A stretch of DNA of 64,000 bases from Chryseobacterium indicum (GCF_021504595.1 NZ_JACSGT010000001.1:2666001-2730000), one strand, 5' to 3'; positions 43,527 through 52,111 are shown, counted from the stretch's first letter. Translations and numbers: made by a program. Notes: a model not told the origin generated them from the letters alone.

Positions 43527-44306
43527 TTGAAAACGATATATAATTCGATAAGAGAAGAGGTTGTTAAGCATCCCAAAGTGAAAAATTCAGTTCTGGGGAA
43601 TGTGCAGGAATGGAAGCGAAGCCATTATATTATCCTTTCTGAAATCATTAAAGATGAACTTTCTGAAGCAGAAGAACTTAAAGGCGGAAAAAAATTTGAA
43701 ATAGGCAATACCATTTCCCACGTTACCCTTCAGCGTTTTTTCGAGAATGATTATCAGGATAAAACGCACAATGATCTCAGATTTTTAAAAACACTGGATA
43801 AGATATGTATTTTTCTGGGATACAGAGATTTAAATGCTTACATACAGTTTATAAAAGAAAAGAGACAGGGAGACGATGAAGACAACAGTCAGAAATTCTT
43901 TCGGATGGTGTACGACTACTGCGCTACCGTTTTTGAATTTTACAAGCAGTTTCCTCAGCATAAGACAGAACTCTTCACAGATCTGGTATTCAATGAATCG
44001 CCCTTTATGGAAAGAGCCTCACATTTCAGCAAAGAATTGTGTGAGAGAGATTTTCATCTGGTAACGAAAAACAACCGTTCGAATTATGAAGTATTTGACA
44101 TCCATATTGTGACAGATGAACCGGACAAAAAAATTCTGGAATCTCAGGAATTCTGGAACCTGCTTTTCAAAGTAGGAGCAACAGGTGAAGAACATTTTGT
44201 CAACCAGTTGAACACACAGATTTATTTTATAAGAAAAATAGACAATGTGTGGAAAATCTGGGATAATTATAACCCGGATGCAGGAAGATTAAACAATCTA
44301 AAATAA
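43527..44306 (+). CDS. Protein of unknown function with possible DNA-binding N-terminus
   Basis: The 259-residue protein starts at TTG 43527; a TATATTTG -7 element is at 43494-43501. No family is named with confidence. Residues ~60-115 read NTISHVTLQRFFEND and LRFLKTLDKICIFLGYRDLN, a motif common in Bacteroidota proteins of unknown function that resembles a helix-turn-helix (TL.RFF ... L..ICIFLGY.....F). The C-terminal half is alpha/beta, with FNLLF..GATGEEHFVNQLN near the end, resembling a nuclear transport factor 2-like fold. It is followed by a strong terminator. Function unknown; a regulator is a guess. Confidence 0.6.
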   Translation: MKTIYNSIREEVVKHPKVKNSVLGNVQEWKRSHYIILSEIIKDELSEAEELKGGKKFEIGNTISHVTLQRFFENDYQDKTHNDLRFLKTLDKICIFLGYRDLNAYIQFIKEKRQGDDEDNSQKFFRMVYDYCATVFEFYKQFPQHKTELFTDLVFNESPFMERASHFSKELCERDFHLVTKNNRSNYEVFDIHIVTDEPDKKILESQEFWNLLFKVGATGEEHFVNQLNTQIYFIRKIDNVWKIWDNYNPDAGRLNNLK

Positions 44307-44310
44307 AGAA

Positions 44311-44342
44311 AGCCGCAGAAAAAACCTGCGGCTTCATTTTTC
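44311..44342 (+). terminator. Rho-independent terminator
   Basis: The perfect stem AGCCGCAG / CTGCGGCT with an 8-nt A-rich loop is followed by TCATTTTT. Confidence 0.85.
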
Positions 44343-44536
44343 GAAATATTTTTTTTCACTTGTTAGTAATACAAATCTATACATATTATTAGCAGAATAA
44401 TAAACTTAAATATACTTAAATGAACTTTTCTTTACGATTATGTTAAATCACCCTAACGATTGTTTGTTAATATTTTTCGTATTAGTAAGAAATTCGTAAT
44501 TTGCATTCCCATAAATATAAAAGTAAAAATAGAAAT

Positions 44537-45667
44537 ATGTCAACACTTACATTTGCCGAAAAAATTGCTCAGGCTGAAAATTTTTTACCGATCAATGGTA
44601 CAGATTACATTGAGTTTTATGTAGGAAATGCTAAACAGGCTGCACATTATTATAAAACCGCTTTTGGTTTTCAGTCTGTTGCATACGCTGGTCCTGAAAC
44701 TGGAGTAAGAGATCGTGCTTCTTATGTTCTTCAGCAGGGAAAAATCAGATTGGTACTCACCACAGGACTTAAATCTGATTCTCCAATTAATGAGCACGTA
44801 AAAAAACACGGTGATGGAGTGAAAATTTTGGCTCTTTGGGTAGATGATGCCTATTCTGCATTTGAAGAAACTACAAAAAGAGGCGGAAAACCCTACCTTG
44901 AGCCGGTAACGTTAACAGACGAAAACGGTGAGGTAAGAATGTCCGGAATTTATACTTACGGAGAAACCGTTCATATGTTTATCGAAAGAAAAAATTATAA
45001 CGGACCTTTCATGCCCGGTTACGAAAAGTGGGAAAGCGATTACAAGCCTGAAGATGCAGGTTTACTGTATGTAGACCACTGCGTAGGAAACGTAGACTGG
45101 GACAGAATGATCCCTACGGTAGAATGGTATGAAAAAGTAATGGGATTTGTAAACATTCTTTCTTTTGATGATAAGCAGATTAATACAGAATATTCTGCTT
45201 TGATGTCTAAAGTAATGTCCAACGGAAACGGCTACGCAAAATTCCCGATCAACGAACCTGCAGAAGGGAAGAAAAAATCTCAGGTAGAAGAATATCTGGA
45301 CTTCTACGAAGGTGAAGGAGTACAGCACATTGCTGTAGCTACAAAAGACATTATACACACCGTAACAGAATTAAAAAAACGTGGTGTTGAGTTTTTATCT
45401 GCGCCACCTGAAGCCTATTACGATATGGTTCCTGAAAGAGTGGGACACATCGACGAAGATCTTAAAAAACTTCAGGAACTGGGAATTCTTATCGATCATG
45501 ACGAGGAAGGATATTTACTGCAGATCTTTACAAAACCTGTAGAAGACCGTCCTACCCTATTCTTTGAAATCATCGAAAGACACGGAGCGCAAAGCTTCGG
45601 AGCCGGAAACTTCAAAGCATTATTCGAAGCATTGGAAAGAGAACAGGAAAGAAGAGGAAATCTTTAA
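44537..45667 (+). CDS. hppD: 4-Hydroxyphenylpyruvate dioxygenase
   Basis: I chose ATG at 44537 (MSTLTFAEKIAQAENF, 376 residues). The enzyme converts 4-hydroxyphenylpyruvate to homogentisate with Fe(II) and O2. The two vicinal-oxygen-chelate halves are clear; the Fe ligands are His in YVDHCVGNVDWD, His in GVQHIAVATKDI and Glu in FFEIIERHG near the C-terminus. It makes the substrate for the upstream HmgA. It is closed by a terminator and followed by an exported protein gene and fumarylacetoacetase. Call firm. Confidence 0.95.
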   Translation: MSTLTFAEKIAQAENFLPINGTDYIEFYVGNAKQAAHYYKTAFGFQSVAYAGPETGVRDRASYVLQQGKIRLVLTTGLKSDSPINEHVKKHGDGVKILALWVDDAYSAFEETTKRGGKPYLEPVTLTDENGEVRMSGIYTYGETVHMFIERKNYNGPFMPGYEKWESDYKPEDAGLLYVDHCVGNVDWDRMIPTVEWYEKVMGFVNILSFDDKQINTEYSALMSKVMSNGNGYAKFPINEPAEGKKKSQVEEYLDFYEGEGVQHIAVATKDIIHTVTELKKRGVEFLSAPPEAYYDMVPERVGHIDEDLKKLQELGILIDHDEEGYLLQIFTKPVEDRPTLFFEIIERHGAQSFGAGNFKALFEALEREQERRGNL

Positions 45668-45683
45668 TTTTATAGTAACAGTG

Positions 45684-45721
45684 AGTTTTGTCAGGATGAA
45701 CAGTCTTGACAAAACTTTTTT
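45684..45721 (+). terminator. Rho-independent terminator after hppD
   Basis: A 10-bp stem (AGTTTTGTCA / TGACAAAACT) with a 13-nt loop is followed by TTTTTT. Confidence 0.85.
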
Positions 45722-45738
45722 ATAAAAAACACATTAAT

Positions 45739-46224
45739 ATGAAAAAATTTTTAATTGGAATGTTATTTTTAGGAGCAAGCTTTGGGCTAAAAGCTCAATA
45801 TGGTTCGCTGAATGATATTCTTACAAGACTTGAGGAAAGAAAGGGAGCCAACCAGAATCTGGAAGCGGTAAACATTGACAACAAAAAGTTTGTATTCATC
45901 AACGATGAAGCAGACCATACCGAAAGGGATTTTATCGTCATTAAAGGAAAAAAAGCGACTTATGTAGAGGTTTTTGATGATAAAGCTACCGGAGAAAGCA
46001 GTTCAAATGTTTTCTCAGGGGACATTGTAAGAAACAGAAAGAACATCATTTCTTTAAGAGCTGATCTTCTGGAAAACAAAAAAGTTCCGATCCCCGTTAC
46101 CAAAACGCTGCTTTTAACAAGACAGGACAATATTCTGTACCTGATTGACGTAAATACAAAAGCACGTTGGATTGACGAAGAATCTTTTTCTAAAGTTAAA
46201 AACAAAACCAAATCTAAAAAGTAA
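45739..46224 (+). CDS. Small exported protein of unknown function
   Basis: I chose ATG at 45739 (MKKFLIGMLFLGASFGLKAQ, signal peptide) since the longer frame lies within the preceding terminator. The mature 140 residues are beta-rich: YGSLNDILTRLEERKG, NIDNKKFVFINDEADHTERD, then EVFDDKATGESSS. It is a periplasmic protein of no recognised family. It sits between hppD and the fumarylacetoacetase gene and may be co-transcribed with the latter (69-nt gap). A role in the pathway is possible but unsupported. Confidence 0.7.
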   Translation: MKKFLIGMLFLGASFGLKAQYGSLNDILTRLEERKGANQNLEAVNIDNKKFVFINDEADHTERDFIVIKGKKATYVEVFDDKATGESSSNVFSGDIVRNRKNIISLRADLLENKKVPIPVTKTLLLTRQDNILYLIDVNTKARWIDEESFSKVKNKTKSKK

Positions 46225-46293
46225 TATTTAAACAAATATTACAACCAAAAATTCTAACGGATTTATATAAAGTCCAAACTAAATTCTAAAATT

Positions 46294-47541
46294 ATGAAAT
46301 CATTTGTAGAATATTCATCAGATTCAGATTTTTCTATCCATAATATTCCGTTTGGTGTAGCGGTTTTCAACAAAGAATACATCGGGTGCTGTACAAGAAT
46401 CGGCGATCAGATTATAGATCTGGCAACCTTGTACGATTTAGGATATTTCGAAGAAATCGAAGGTTTTGGCGATAACGTTTTCGAAGCCTATACCTTAAAT
46501 GAATTCATCGAGCTTGGAAAGCCTGTAACGAATGCCGTTCGTTTAAAAATTCAGGAATTATTACAGGAAGGTTCTACTTTGTCTAAAGACGAAAAAACAA
46601 TCGAAGAAGCTTTCTATGAACTGGATCAGGTTAAAATGATGATGCCGGTTCATATTCCGAATTACACAGATTTCTACAGCAGCATCGAACATGCAACCAA
46701 CGTGGGGAAAATGTTCAGAGATCCTGCGAATGCATTGCTTCCTAACTGGAAACATCTTCCGGTAGGTTATCACGGAAGAGCTTCCTCTATCGTCGTGTCA
46801 GGAACGGAGATCAACCGTCCGAAAGGTCAGATGAAACCTGCAGATGTGGAAAAGCCAATTTTCGGACCTTGCAAACAACTGGATTTTGAACTGGAAATGG
46901 CATTCATCATCAATAAAAATACCGAAATGGGCGAAAGTATCTCAACCAAAGATGCTGAAGACGCGATTTTCGGGATGGTGGTTTTCAACGACTGGTCGGC
47001 AAGAGATATTCAGTCTTGGGAGTACGTTCCGCTGGGACCATTTTTAGCTAAAAATTTCGGCTCCTCTATTTCGCCGTGGGTGGTTACTCTGGAAGCTTTA
47101 GAACCATTCAGAACCGCTTCTCCTACACAGGATCCTGAAGTTTTGGATTATCTGAAATTTGAAGGAGATAAAAATTACGACATCAGTCTTGAAGTCTATC
47201 TTCAGCCTGAAAACGGAGAGCAAAACCTGATCTGCGAAAGCAACTACAAGCATATGTACTGGAACATGACGCAGCAACTGGCTCATCACACCGTAAACGG
47301 CTGTAACGTGGAAGTCGGAGATCTTTATGCAAGCGGAACCATTTCAGGAAGCGATCCGAAATCTTTCGGTTCCATGCTTGAATTAACATGGAGAGGTCAG
47401 AATCCGATTCAGTTAAACAACGGAGAAGAAAGAAAATTCATCAACGATAACGATACCGTAACCATGAAAGCCTGGGCTGAAAAAGACGGAGTGAGAGTTG
47501 GTTTTGGAGAGGTTTCTGGTAAAATTATTCCTGCTGTTTAA
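46294..47541 (+). CDS. fahA: Fumarylacetoacetase
   Basis: The 415-residue enzyme hydrolyses fumarylacetoacetate to fumarate and acetoacetate, the last step of tyrosine degradation. Metal ligands are visible: Asp in NYTDFYSSIEHA, the Glu pair in FELEMAFII and Asp in VFNDWSARDI; the loop LPVGYHGRASSIV is also typical. No maleylacetoacetate isomerase gene is seen in the window; it may be elsewhere. It is the third enzyme of the pathway here, on the same strand as hmgA and hppD. Call firm. Confidence 0.95.
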   Translation: MKSFVEYSSDSDFSIHNIPFGVAVFNKEYIGCCTRIGDQIIDLATLYDLGYFEEIEGFGDNVFEAYTLNEFIELGKPVTNAVRLKIQELLQEGSTLSKDEKTIEEAFYELDQVKMMMPVHIPNYTDFYSSIEHATNVGKMFRDPANALLPNWKHLPVGYHGRASSIVVSGTEINRPKGQMKPADVEKPIFGPCKQLDFELEMAFIINKNTEMGESISTKDAEDAIFGMVVFNDWSARDIQSWEYVPLGPFLAKNFGSSISPWVVTLEALEPFRTASPTQDPEVLDYLKFEGDKNYDISLEVYLQPENGEQNLICESNYKHMYWNMTQQLAHHTVNGCNVEVGDLYASGTISGSDPKSFGSMLELTWRGQNPIQLNNGEERKFINDNDTVTMKAWAEKDGVRVGFGEVSGKIIPAV

Positions 47542-47566
47542 ATATAAAATTTATAGATAATTTTTG

Positions 47567-47580
47567 ACACATAAGTCACA
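47567..47580. repeat. Outer inverted repeat (left) of the GxxExxY unit
   Basis: ACACATAAGTCACA; its exact reverse complement TGTGACTTATGTGT is at 48137-48150. Confidence 0.85.
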
Positions 47581-47605
47581 AAGAAGTTTTTATCTGCATA
47601 AGAGA

Positions 47606-48101
47606 ACACATTAGTTTGAAAATCTATAGATTTTCATTGAATTAGGCAAAACACAATTATGGAACTTACTAAGAAATACATCAATGAGCTTACGTATAAG
47701 ATAATTGGCGCATGTATAGAAGTTCATAAAATTGTTGGTCCGGGTCTTTATGAAGAAATATATCATAAATGTTTAGAAAGAGAATTTGATCTGCTTGGCA
47801 TAAAGTATAAAAGTGAACTTGAAATTCCATTAATCTATAAAGGTTTAAAGATTGACTGTAAGGTTAAATGTGATTTTCTAATTGAAAATGCTATAGTATT
47901 GGAAATAAAATCTGTTACAGAATTTCATAATATTCACAGAGCGCAAACAATGAATTATATGAATTTGCTTAAAGTTTCAAAATCAATTCTTGTAAATTTT
48001 AATGTTTATAATCTTTATCATGAAGGAACGGAAACATTTGTAAATAAAGACTTTGAAAATCTGTTATAAATGAAAATCTATAGATTTTCAAACTAATGTG
48101 T
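47606..48101 (+). mobile_element. GxxExxY unit framed by 33-bp perfect inverted repeats
   Basis: Sequence 47606-47638 recurs exactly as reverse complement at 48069-48101, and each copy contains the 20-bp self-palindrome TGAAAATCTATAGATTTTCA. The 496-bp unit carries only the GxxExxY gene, whose stop codon touches the right repeat. A second, outer pair of 14-bp inverted repeats lies at 47567 and 48137. No transposase is inside, so the unit could be a non-autonomous mobile cassette or a structural cassette; this is inference. Confidence 0.65.
47659..48069 (+). CDS. GxxExxY protein
   Basis: The 136-residue protein has the signature VGPGLYEEIYHKCLE (G-x-x-E-x-x-Y) and a PD-(D/E)xK-like core with Asp in KCDFLIENAIV and ExK in VLEIKSV, then HRAQTMNYMNLL. 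Such proteins are widespread in Bacteroidota, some within 23S rRNA intervening sequences, and have no settled function; a nuclease-like fold is expected. ATG at 47659, 20 nt after the left inverted repeat. The gene lies alone between the repeats and reads in the same direction as its neighbours. AT content is higher than in flanking metabolic genes, in line with transfer. Confidence 0.85.
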   Translation: MELTKKYINELTYKIIGACIEVHKIVGPGLYEEIYHKCLEREFDLLGIKYKSELEIPLIYKGLKIDCKVKCDFLIENAIVLEIKSVTEFHNIHRAQTMNYMNLLKVSKSILVNFNVYNLYHEGTETFVNKDFENLL

Positions 48102-48136
48102 ACTAAATATTTTCAATATTTTGAACTTTAAACTTA

Positions 48137-48150
48137 TGTGACTTATGTGT
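48137..48150. repeat. Outer inverted repeat (right) of the GxxExxY unit
   Basis: TGTGACTTATGTGT, exact reverse complement of 47567-47580, 18 nt before the next ATG. Confidence 0.85.
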
Positions 48151-48168
48151 TAAAAAAACAATATAATA

Positions 48169-48990
48169 ATGAAAACACTCATCCCATCAGAAATAACTCC
48201 CGTGCAACTGCAAACGGTTATGCAGACTGCCGTTTCACCGCGTCCGATTGCATTGGCATCAACGGTTGATAAAGACGGGAACAGCAATTTGTCGCCGTTC
48301 AGTTTTTTTAATATGTTCAGTACGGTTCCTCCGGTTTTGATTTTTTCACCTTCGAGAAGAGTTCGTGACAATACGATCAAACATACGCTGGAAAATGTTC
48401 TTGAAGTTCCGGAAGTGGTGATCGGAACGGTTAATTTTCCGATTGTACAGCAGATCTCTTTGGCTTCAACAGAATATGAAGAAGGCGTTAACGAATTCAT
48501 TAAATCCGGATTAACGATGAAAGATGCTGATCTTGTTCAGCCTAAATTAATTGAAGAATGTCCTGTAAATTTTGAATGCAAAGTTTTAGAAGTAAAATCT
48601 TTAGGCGATCAGGGCGGTGCAGGAAATCTGGTGATCTGTGAAGTTCAGAAAATTCATATCAGGGAAGAATATCTGGATGAAAACGGAAATCTGGATCAGG
48701 CAAAACTGGATATGGTGGCAAGACTGGGAAGCAACTGGTATTCCAGAAATACGGCAGACAATCTTTTTGAAGTTCCAAAACCACTGGTAACGAAAGGAAT
48801 CGGCTTCGATCTTCTTCCGGACGAAATAAAATTCAGCAGAATATTTACAGGAAACGATTTGGGAATGCTGGCAAATGTTGAAATACTGCCTTCAGGAAAT
48901 TATCATTCCGATGAAAAGGTTCATTTTGAAGCTCAGAAATTATTACTGGAAAGTAAAATTGAAGATGCATGGAAAATACTGATTTACTAA
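48169..48990 (+). CDS. Flavin reductase (FMN-binding split-barrel) family protein
   Basis: The 273-residue protein has the flavin reductase-like split barrel: TAVSPRPIALASTVDKDGNS, NLSPFSFFNMFSTVPPVLIF and TIKHTLENV are the FMN-binding elements. The family reduces flavins or binds FMN in oxygenases; longer members like this one have no defined partner. It lies after fumarylacetoacetase and before a lipoprotein gene (5-nt gap), so it may be co-transcribed with the latter. I recall it near tyrosine-degradation genes in other flavobacteria, but its part in the pathway is not shown here. Confidence 0.85.
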   Translation: MKTLIPSEITPVQLQTVMQTAVSPRPIALASTVDKDGNSNLSPFSFFNMFSTVPPVLIFSPSRRVRDNTIKHTLENVLEVPEVVIGTVNFPIVQQISLASTEYEEGVNEFIKSGLTMKDADLVQPKLIEECPVNFECKVLEVKSLGDQGGAGNLVICEVQKIHIREEYLDENGNLDQAKLDMVARLGSNWYSRNTADNLFEVPKPLVTKGIGFDLLPDEIKFSRIFTGNDLGMLANVEILPSGNYHSDEKVHFEAQKLLLESKIEDAWKILIY

Positions 48991-48995
48991 CATTT

Positions 48996-49598
48996 ATGAG
49001 AAAATACATCTTCTTATTACTGATCCTGTTTGGTTTACAATCCTGCTATTACCCTGTAAGAAAAGACTACGGAATTTACAGCAAATCTCTGGTGTTTTCC
49101 AAAGATCAGAAATGGCTGATTAATAATATCAATACAACGGTTGATGAACATCACAAGGAAATGATGACATCTGCAACCATGAAATTATTTAACGAACTAA
49201 GCGGCGGGAAAGCCTATGATTTAAAGACAGCAAAATCCGAAAACTTAATCAGTCATGATATTCCGTTCAGTCCGGAAACAGAAGATCTGGAAGACCTTAA
49301 AAACAACTCCGATTTTAACTTTCTGGTGAATATTTATACGTTCAAAGTCCGAAACGGTTTAGATCATACTTTAGGTGTACAAGATGAATACCGGAAAAAT
49401 GAAACGTTTGCAATGATGGATGTTTATGATATCAAAACATTGAAAAAGATCTACACCCTCAAAGCCTATTCGGAAGTTTCTGTAGAAAAAGGTGAGAAAG
49501 CAACCATCTTTACACCGTCTACTGAAATGATGACGATGAAAAACTTCAGAAGTCTTTTAAAATCGGTAAAAAAGAATGCGATCAGGATCAACAAATAA
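48996..49598 (+). CDS. Lipoprotein of unknown function
   Basis: I chose ATG at 48996 (MRKYIFLLLILFGLQSCYY, 200 residues), with a lipobox LQSC (Cys at about 17); the longer frame overlaps the previous gene and lacks a signal. The mature protein is Lys/Asp-rich with YTLKAYSEVSVEKGEKATIF and no known domain. Located 5 nt after the flavin reductase gene, so probably co-transcribed. Function unknown. Confidence 0.72.
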   Translation: MRKYIFLLLILFGLQSCYYPVRKDYGIYSKSLVFSKDQKWLINNINTTVDEHHKEMMTSATMKLFNELSGGKAYDLKTAKSENLISHDIPFSPETEDLEDLKNNSDFNFLVNIYTFKVRNGLDHTLGVQDEYRKNETFAMMDVYDIKTLKKIYTLKAYSEVSVEKGEKATIFTPSTEMMTMKNFRSLLKSVKKNAIRINK

Positions 49599-49600
49599 AT

Positions 49601-49630
49601 AAGGAGTGAAATTTTCACTCCTTTACTTTT
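49601..49630 (+). terminator. Hairpin terminator between convergent genes
   Basis: Stem GGAGTGAAA / TTTCACTCC with a short loop is followed by a TTTACTTTTTTT tract. The convergent bacteriocin-like gene begins right after it. Confidence 0.8.
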
Positions 49631-49631
49631 T

Positions 49632-49820
49632 TTAGAAACAACACCGAGATCGTCCGTTTACCGTAACGATTGTACCATAATCGTTTGGACATCCAGAAGC
49701 GATGCAAGTACTGTCTCCATCGCTGAGATAGAAATTGTAACATCCTACAGGCGGACAACTAGGTCCTTGCCCTACAATACTTTTTTTAGCTTCTCTGCTC
49801 AATTTTTTTAAATTTTTCAT
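49632..49820 (-). CDS. Bacteriocin-like Cys-rich peptide precursor
   Basis: The 62-residue peptide starts MKNLKKLSREAKKSIVGQG, the leader type of the bacteriocin-like peptide family common in Chryseobacterium (KNLKKLSR and a Gly at the leader end). The core has six cysteines (CPPVGCYNFYL, TCIASGC and a final RCC) that could form disulfides. No modification enzyme or exporter is near. It could be an antimicrobial peptide or a signalling peptide; no activity is shown by the sequence. Confidence 0.65.
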   Translation of the reverse strand: MKNLKKLSREAKKSIVGQGPSCPPVGCYNFYLSDGDSTCIASGCPNDYGTIVTVNGRSRCCF

Positions 49821-49903
49821 AGTGTACGATTTAGATTTGTTGATATCACTAATGTATGAAAAATTTTTAATTTGAATATGACTTCTTTATAAATCCAGAA
49901 AAA

Positions 49904-50743
49904 TCATATTTTCTCTTTAATAAACGCAATGCATTTTTCTGTAACTTCATGAAGGTCTTTTGAAAGTTGTTCCTCTTCCCACGGTTCCTTTGCTCCAAAA
50001 GTATGATTGGCATTTTCAACCAGATACAGTTCGGAATTCGGGTTCAGGATGTGAAGATGCTCTGCGCTTTTTACATTTACTGCTTCGTCTTCCGTCCCAT
50101 GAATGATTAAAAAATGTACTTTCGCCATTTCGGCTGCTCTTTCCACATCAAAACGGTGAAAATTATTTTCAAAATCTTCATAAAACTGATAATAATGAGG
50201 CATTTCCTGCTTTGTTCTTCCATTCATCACATAATACACTCCGGCTTCCTTCCATTTTTCGAAGGCATCGTTTTTCGGGAAACGATCCAGTGTGTCTACA
50301 CTTGCAAGGGTAATTAAACCTTGAATTCTTTCATCCTCAAAACTTTTGATGATAGATATTCCTCCTCCCCTGCTGTGACCGATCAGGATGATCTTATCAG
50401 CATCTACATTTTCATTTTTAACGAAATAATCAATCACGGTTCCCAGATCCGAAAGCTCCTTAGAATAATTATTATTTCCAAACGCTTCAAGATCATCAAA
50501 TTCATGAGGATTTTCAACTGTTGTTCCGTTGTGCGAAAAATTAAATTTAACAAAGAAAAATCCGGCTTTCGCAAACTTTTCAGCCATAAGATTCCATGCG
50601 CCCCAGTCTTTGTAGCCTTTATAGCCGTGAACGAAAATCACCAACGGTAGTTTCTGCCCTGTTTCCGGAAAAAATGCATCGGCAAGAAAGTCTCTGGTTT
50701 CAGGATTGGAAATAATGATATTTTGCTTTTTTGTGATCTGCAT
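49904..50743 (-). CDS. Alpha/beta hydrolase
   Basis: The 279-residue protein has the oxyanion motif VIFVHGYKGYKDWG, nucleophile elbow ILIGHSRGGG (Ser about 122), acidic HGTEDEAV and catalytic His in VENANHTFGAKEPW. It belongs to the dienelactone hydrolase/S9-like esterase group. There is no signal peptide, so it is cytosolic. Substrate unknown. It is flanked by the bacteriocin-like peptide and by the HipA-like kinase gene (divergent, 203 nt). Confidence 0.88.
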   Translation of the reverse strand: MQITKKQNIIISNPETRDFLADAFFPETGQKLPLVIFVHGYKGYKDWGAWNLMAEKFAKAGFFFVKFNFSHNGTTVENPHEFDDLEAFGNNNYSKELSDLGTVIDYFVKNENVDADKIILIGHSRGGGISIIKSFEDERIQGLITLASVDTLDRFPKNDAFEKWKEAGVYYVMNGRTKQEMPHYYQFYEDFENNFHRFDVERAAEMAKVHFLIIHGTEDEAVNVKSAEHLHILNPNSELYLVENANHTFGAKEPWEEEQLSKDLHEVTEKCIAFIKEKI

Positions 50744-50946
50744 ATTGTATTGTATAATAATGTATTAAAAATTTTTCTTTGTCATTCCGACACAGCATTA
50801 ATAGATGCGGGCATCATTCAGGAAATTTATATTCAGATTCTTCATTCCGCTATGGTCTATTTAGAATCATGATTCGAAACAATCAATTTTTACTTAAAAA
50901 TAGTATAAATAGAAATAAAGACAAAGGAATATCTTATTTTTGCCTT

Positions 50947-51720
50947 ATGTTGGATTTAAGAAAGGTAACCGTCATGCGTTATATTCTGCCGCTTCGGGAA
51001 GGAGGTTCTCTTCCTGCTCTGGCAGAAGCAGATGATGATTTTAAATATGTTCTGAAATTCCGTGGAGCAGGTCACGGAGTAAAAATGCTGATCTCTGAAC
51101 TGATCGGCGGAAAGATTACAGAAATTTTAGGATTGAAAATTCCCGAGCTTGTTTTTGTGAATCTTGATGTGGATTTCGGAAGAACCGAAGCCGATGAAGA
51201 AATTCAGGATCTTTTGAAAAATTCCGAAGGTCTTAACTTGGGACTTCATTATCTTTCAGGTTCCATTACTTATGATCCGAGTGTGAAGATCGATCCGCTT
51301 CTGGCTTCGAAAATCGTCTGGCTGGATGCATTTATCACGAATATCGACCGTACTTTCAGAAACACAAATCTGCTGATGTGGCACAAAGAACTCTGGATTA
51401 TTGATAACGGAGCTTCTTTTTATTTTCATCATTCATGGCAGAATTTTGATGCTGCAGCAAAAACACCTTTTAAATATGTAAAAGACCATGTTTTGCTTCC
51501 ACAGGCATCGAAGCTGGATGAAGCCGATCTGTTTGCCAAAGAAGTACTGAACGAAAAGGTATTCAGAGAAATTGTAAATATCATTCCCGAAGACTGGCTG
51601 CATTGGAACGATGCGGAAGAAACGCCGGAAGAAATCCGCGAAATCTATTTCAACTTCCTGAAGACCAGATTAGAACATTCTGAAATCTTTTTAAACGAAG
51701 CTAAAAATGCAAGAGGATAA
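50947..51720 (+). CDS. HipA-like kinase
   Basis: I chose ATG at 50947 (MLDLRKVTVMRYILPLREGG, 257 residues), which fits the family start; the frame extends upstream to 50779 but is unlike it. Kinase residues are visible: Lys37 in YVLKFRGAG, Asp134 and Asn139 in NIDRTFRNTN, and Asp153 in IIDNGASF. This is the solitary HipA-like family (not the HipBA toxin with its HTH partner). It is followed, with a 14-nt overlap, by a DUF3037 gene; I recall the two as constant partners. Substrate unknown. A TATTTTTG -7-like element at 50936-50943 sits just 3 nt before the ATG, which would give an almost leaderless message. Confidence 0.85.
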   Translation: MLDLRKVTVMRYILPLREGGSLPALAEADDDFKYVLKFRGAGHGVKMLISELIGGKITEILGLKIPELVFVNLDVDFGRTEADEEIQDLLKNSEGLNLGLHYLSGSITYDPSVKIDPLLASKIVWLDAFITNIDRTFRNTNLLMWHKELWIIDNGASFYFHHSWQNFDAAAKTPFKYVKDHVLLPQASKLDEADLFAKEVLNEKVFREIVNIIPEDWLHWNDAEETPEEIREIYFNFLKTRLEHSEIFLNEAKNARG

Positions 51721-52090
51721 AATCTACGAATACGCGGTAATACGATTGGTTCCGAAGGTTGAAAGAGAAGAGTTTTTCAATATCGGACTGGTGATGTTTT
51801 CAAAAAAAGAAAAATTCATTAAGGTGGAATTTTACCTCTGTCCGGATAAATTTAAGCTGATGAGAAGCAAAATAGACTATGAAGACGTGATCCAGAATCT
51901 GGAAAGTTTCAAAAAAATCGCTGACGGCGCAAAGGACGGCGGACCGATTGCACAGCTTGAAATTCCGGAAAGATTCCGTTGGCTGACTGCCGTAAGAAGT
52001 TCTGTGATCCAGACTTCGAGACCTCATCCCGGAAAATCCAGAAATCTGGAAGATACTTTTGGTAGGCTTTTTGAGGAGTTAGTAAAATAA
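51707..52090 (+). CDS. DUF3037 protein (partner of HipA-like kinase)
   Basis: The 127-residue protein has the DUF3037 start YEYAVIRLVPKVEREEFFNI and the later RFRWLTAVRSSVIQTSRPHP, which is the family's best-conserved element. Its gene overlaps the kinase gene by 14 nt, so they are translationally coupled. It could be a substrate or a modulator of the kinase. No catalytic motif is known. Family call firm, function unknown. Confidence 0.85.
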   Translation: MQEDKIYEYAVIRLVPKVEREEFFNIGLVMFSKKEKFIKVEFYLCPDKFKLMRSKIDYEDVIQNLESFKKIADGAKDGGPIAQLEIPERFRWLTAVRSSVIQTSRPHPGKSRNLEDTFGRLFEELVK

Positions 52091-52111
52091 TACGCTTCAA
52101 AAAAATATTCT

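Noticed and set aside
47606..48101. Classical insertion sequence
   Set aside because: Although framed by perfect inverted repeats, the only gene is a GxxExxY protein; no DDE or HUH transposase is present and no target duplication is evident, so I list it only as a possible mobile unit.
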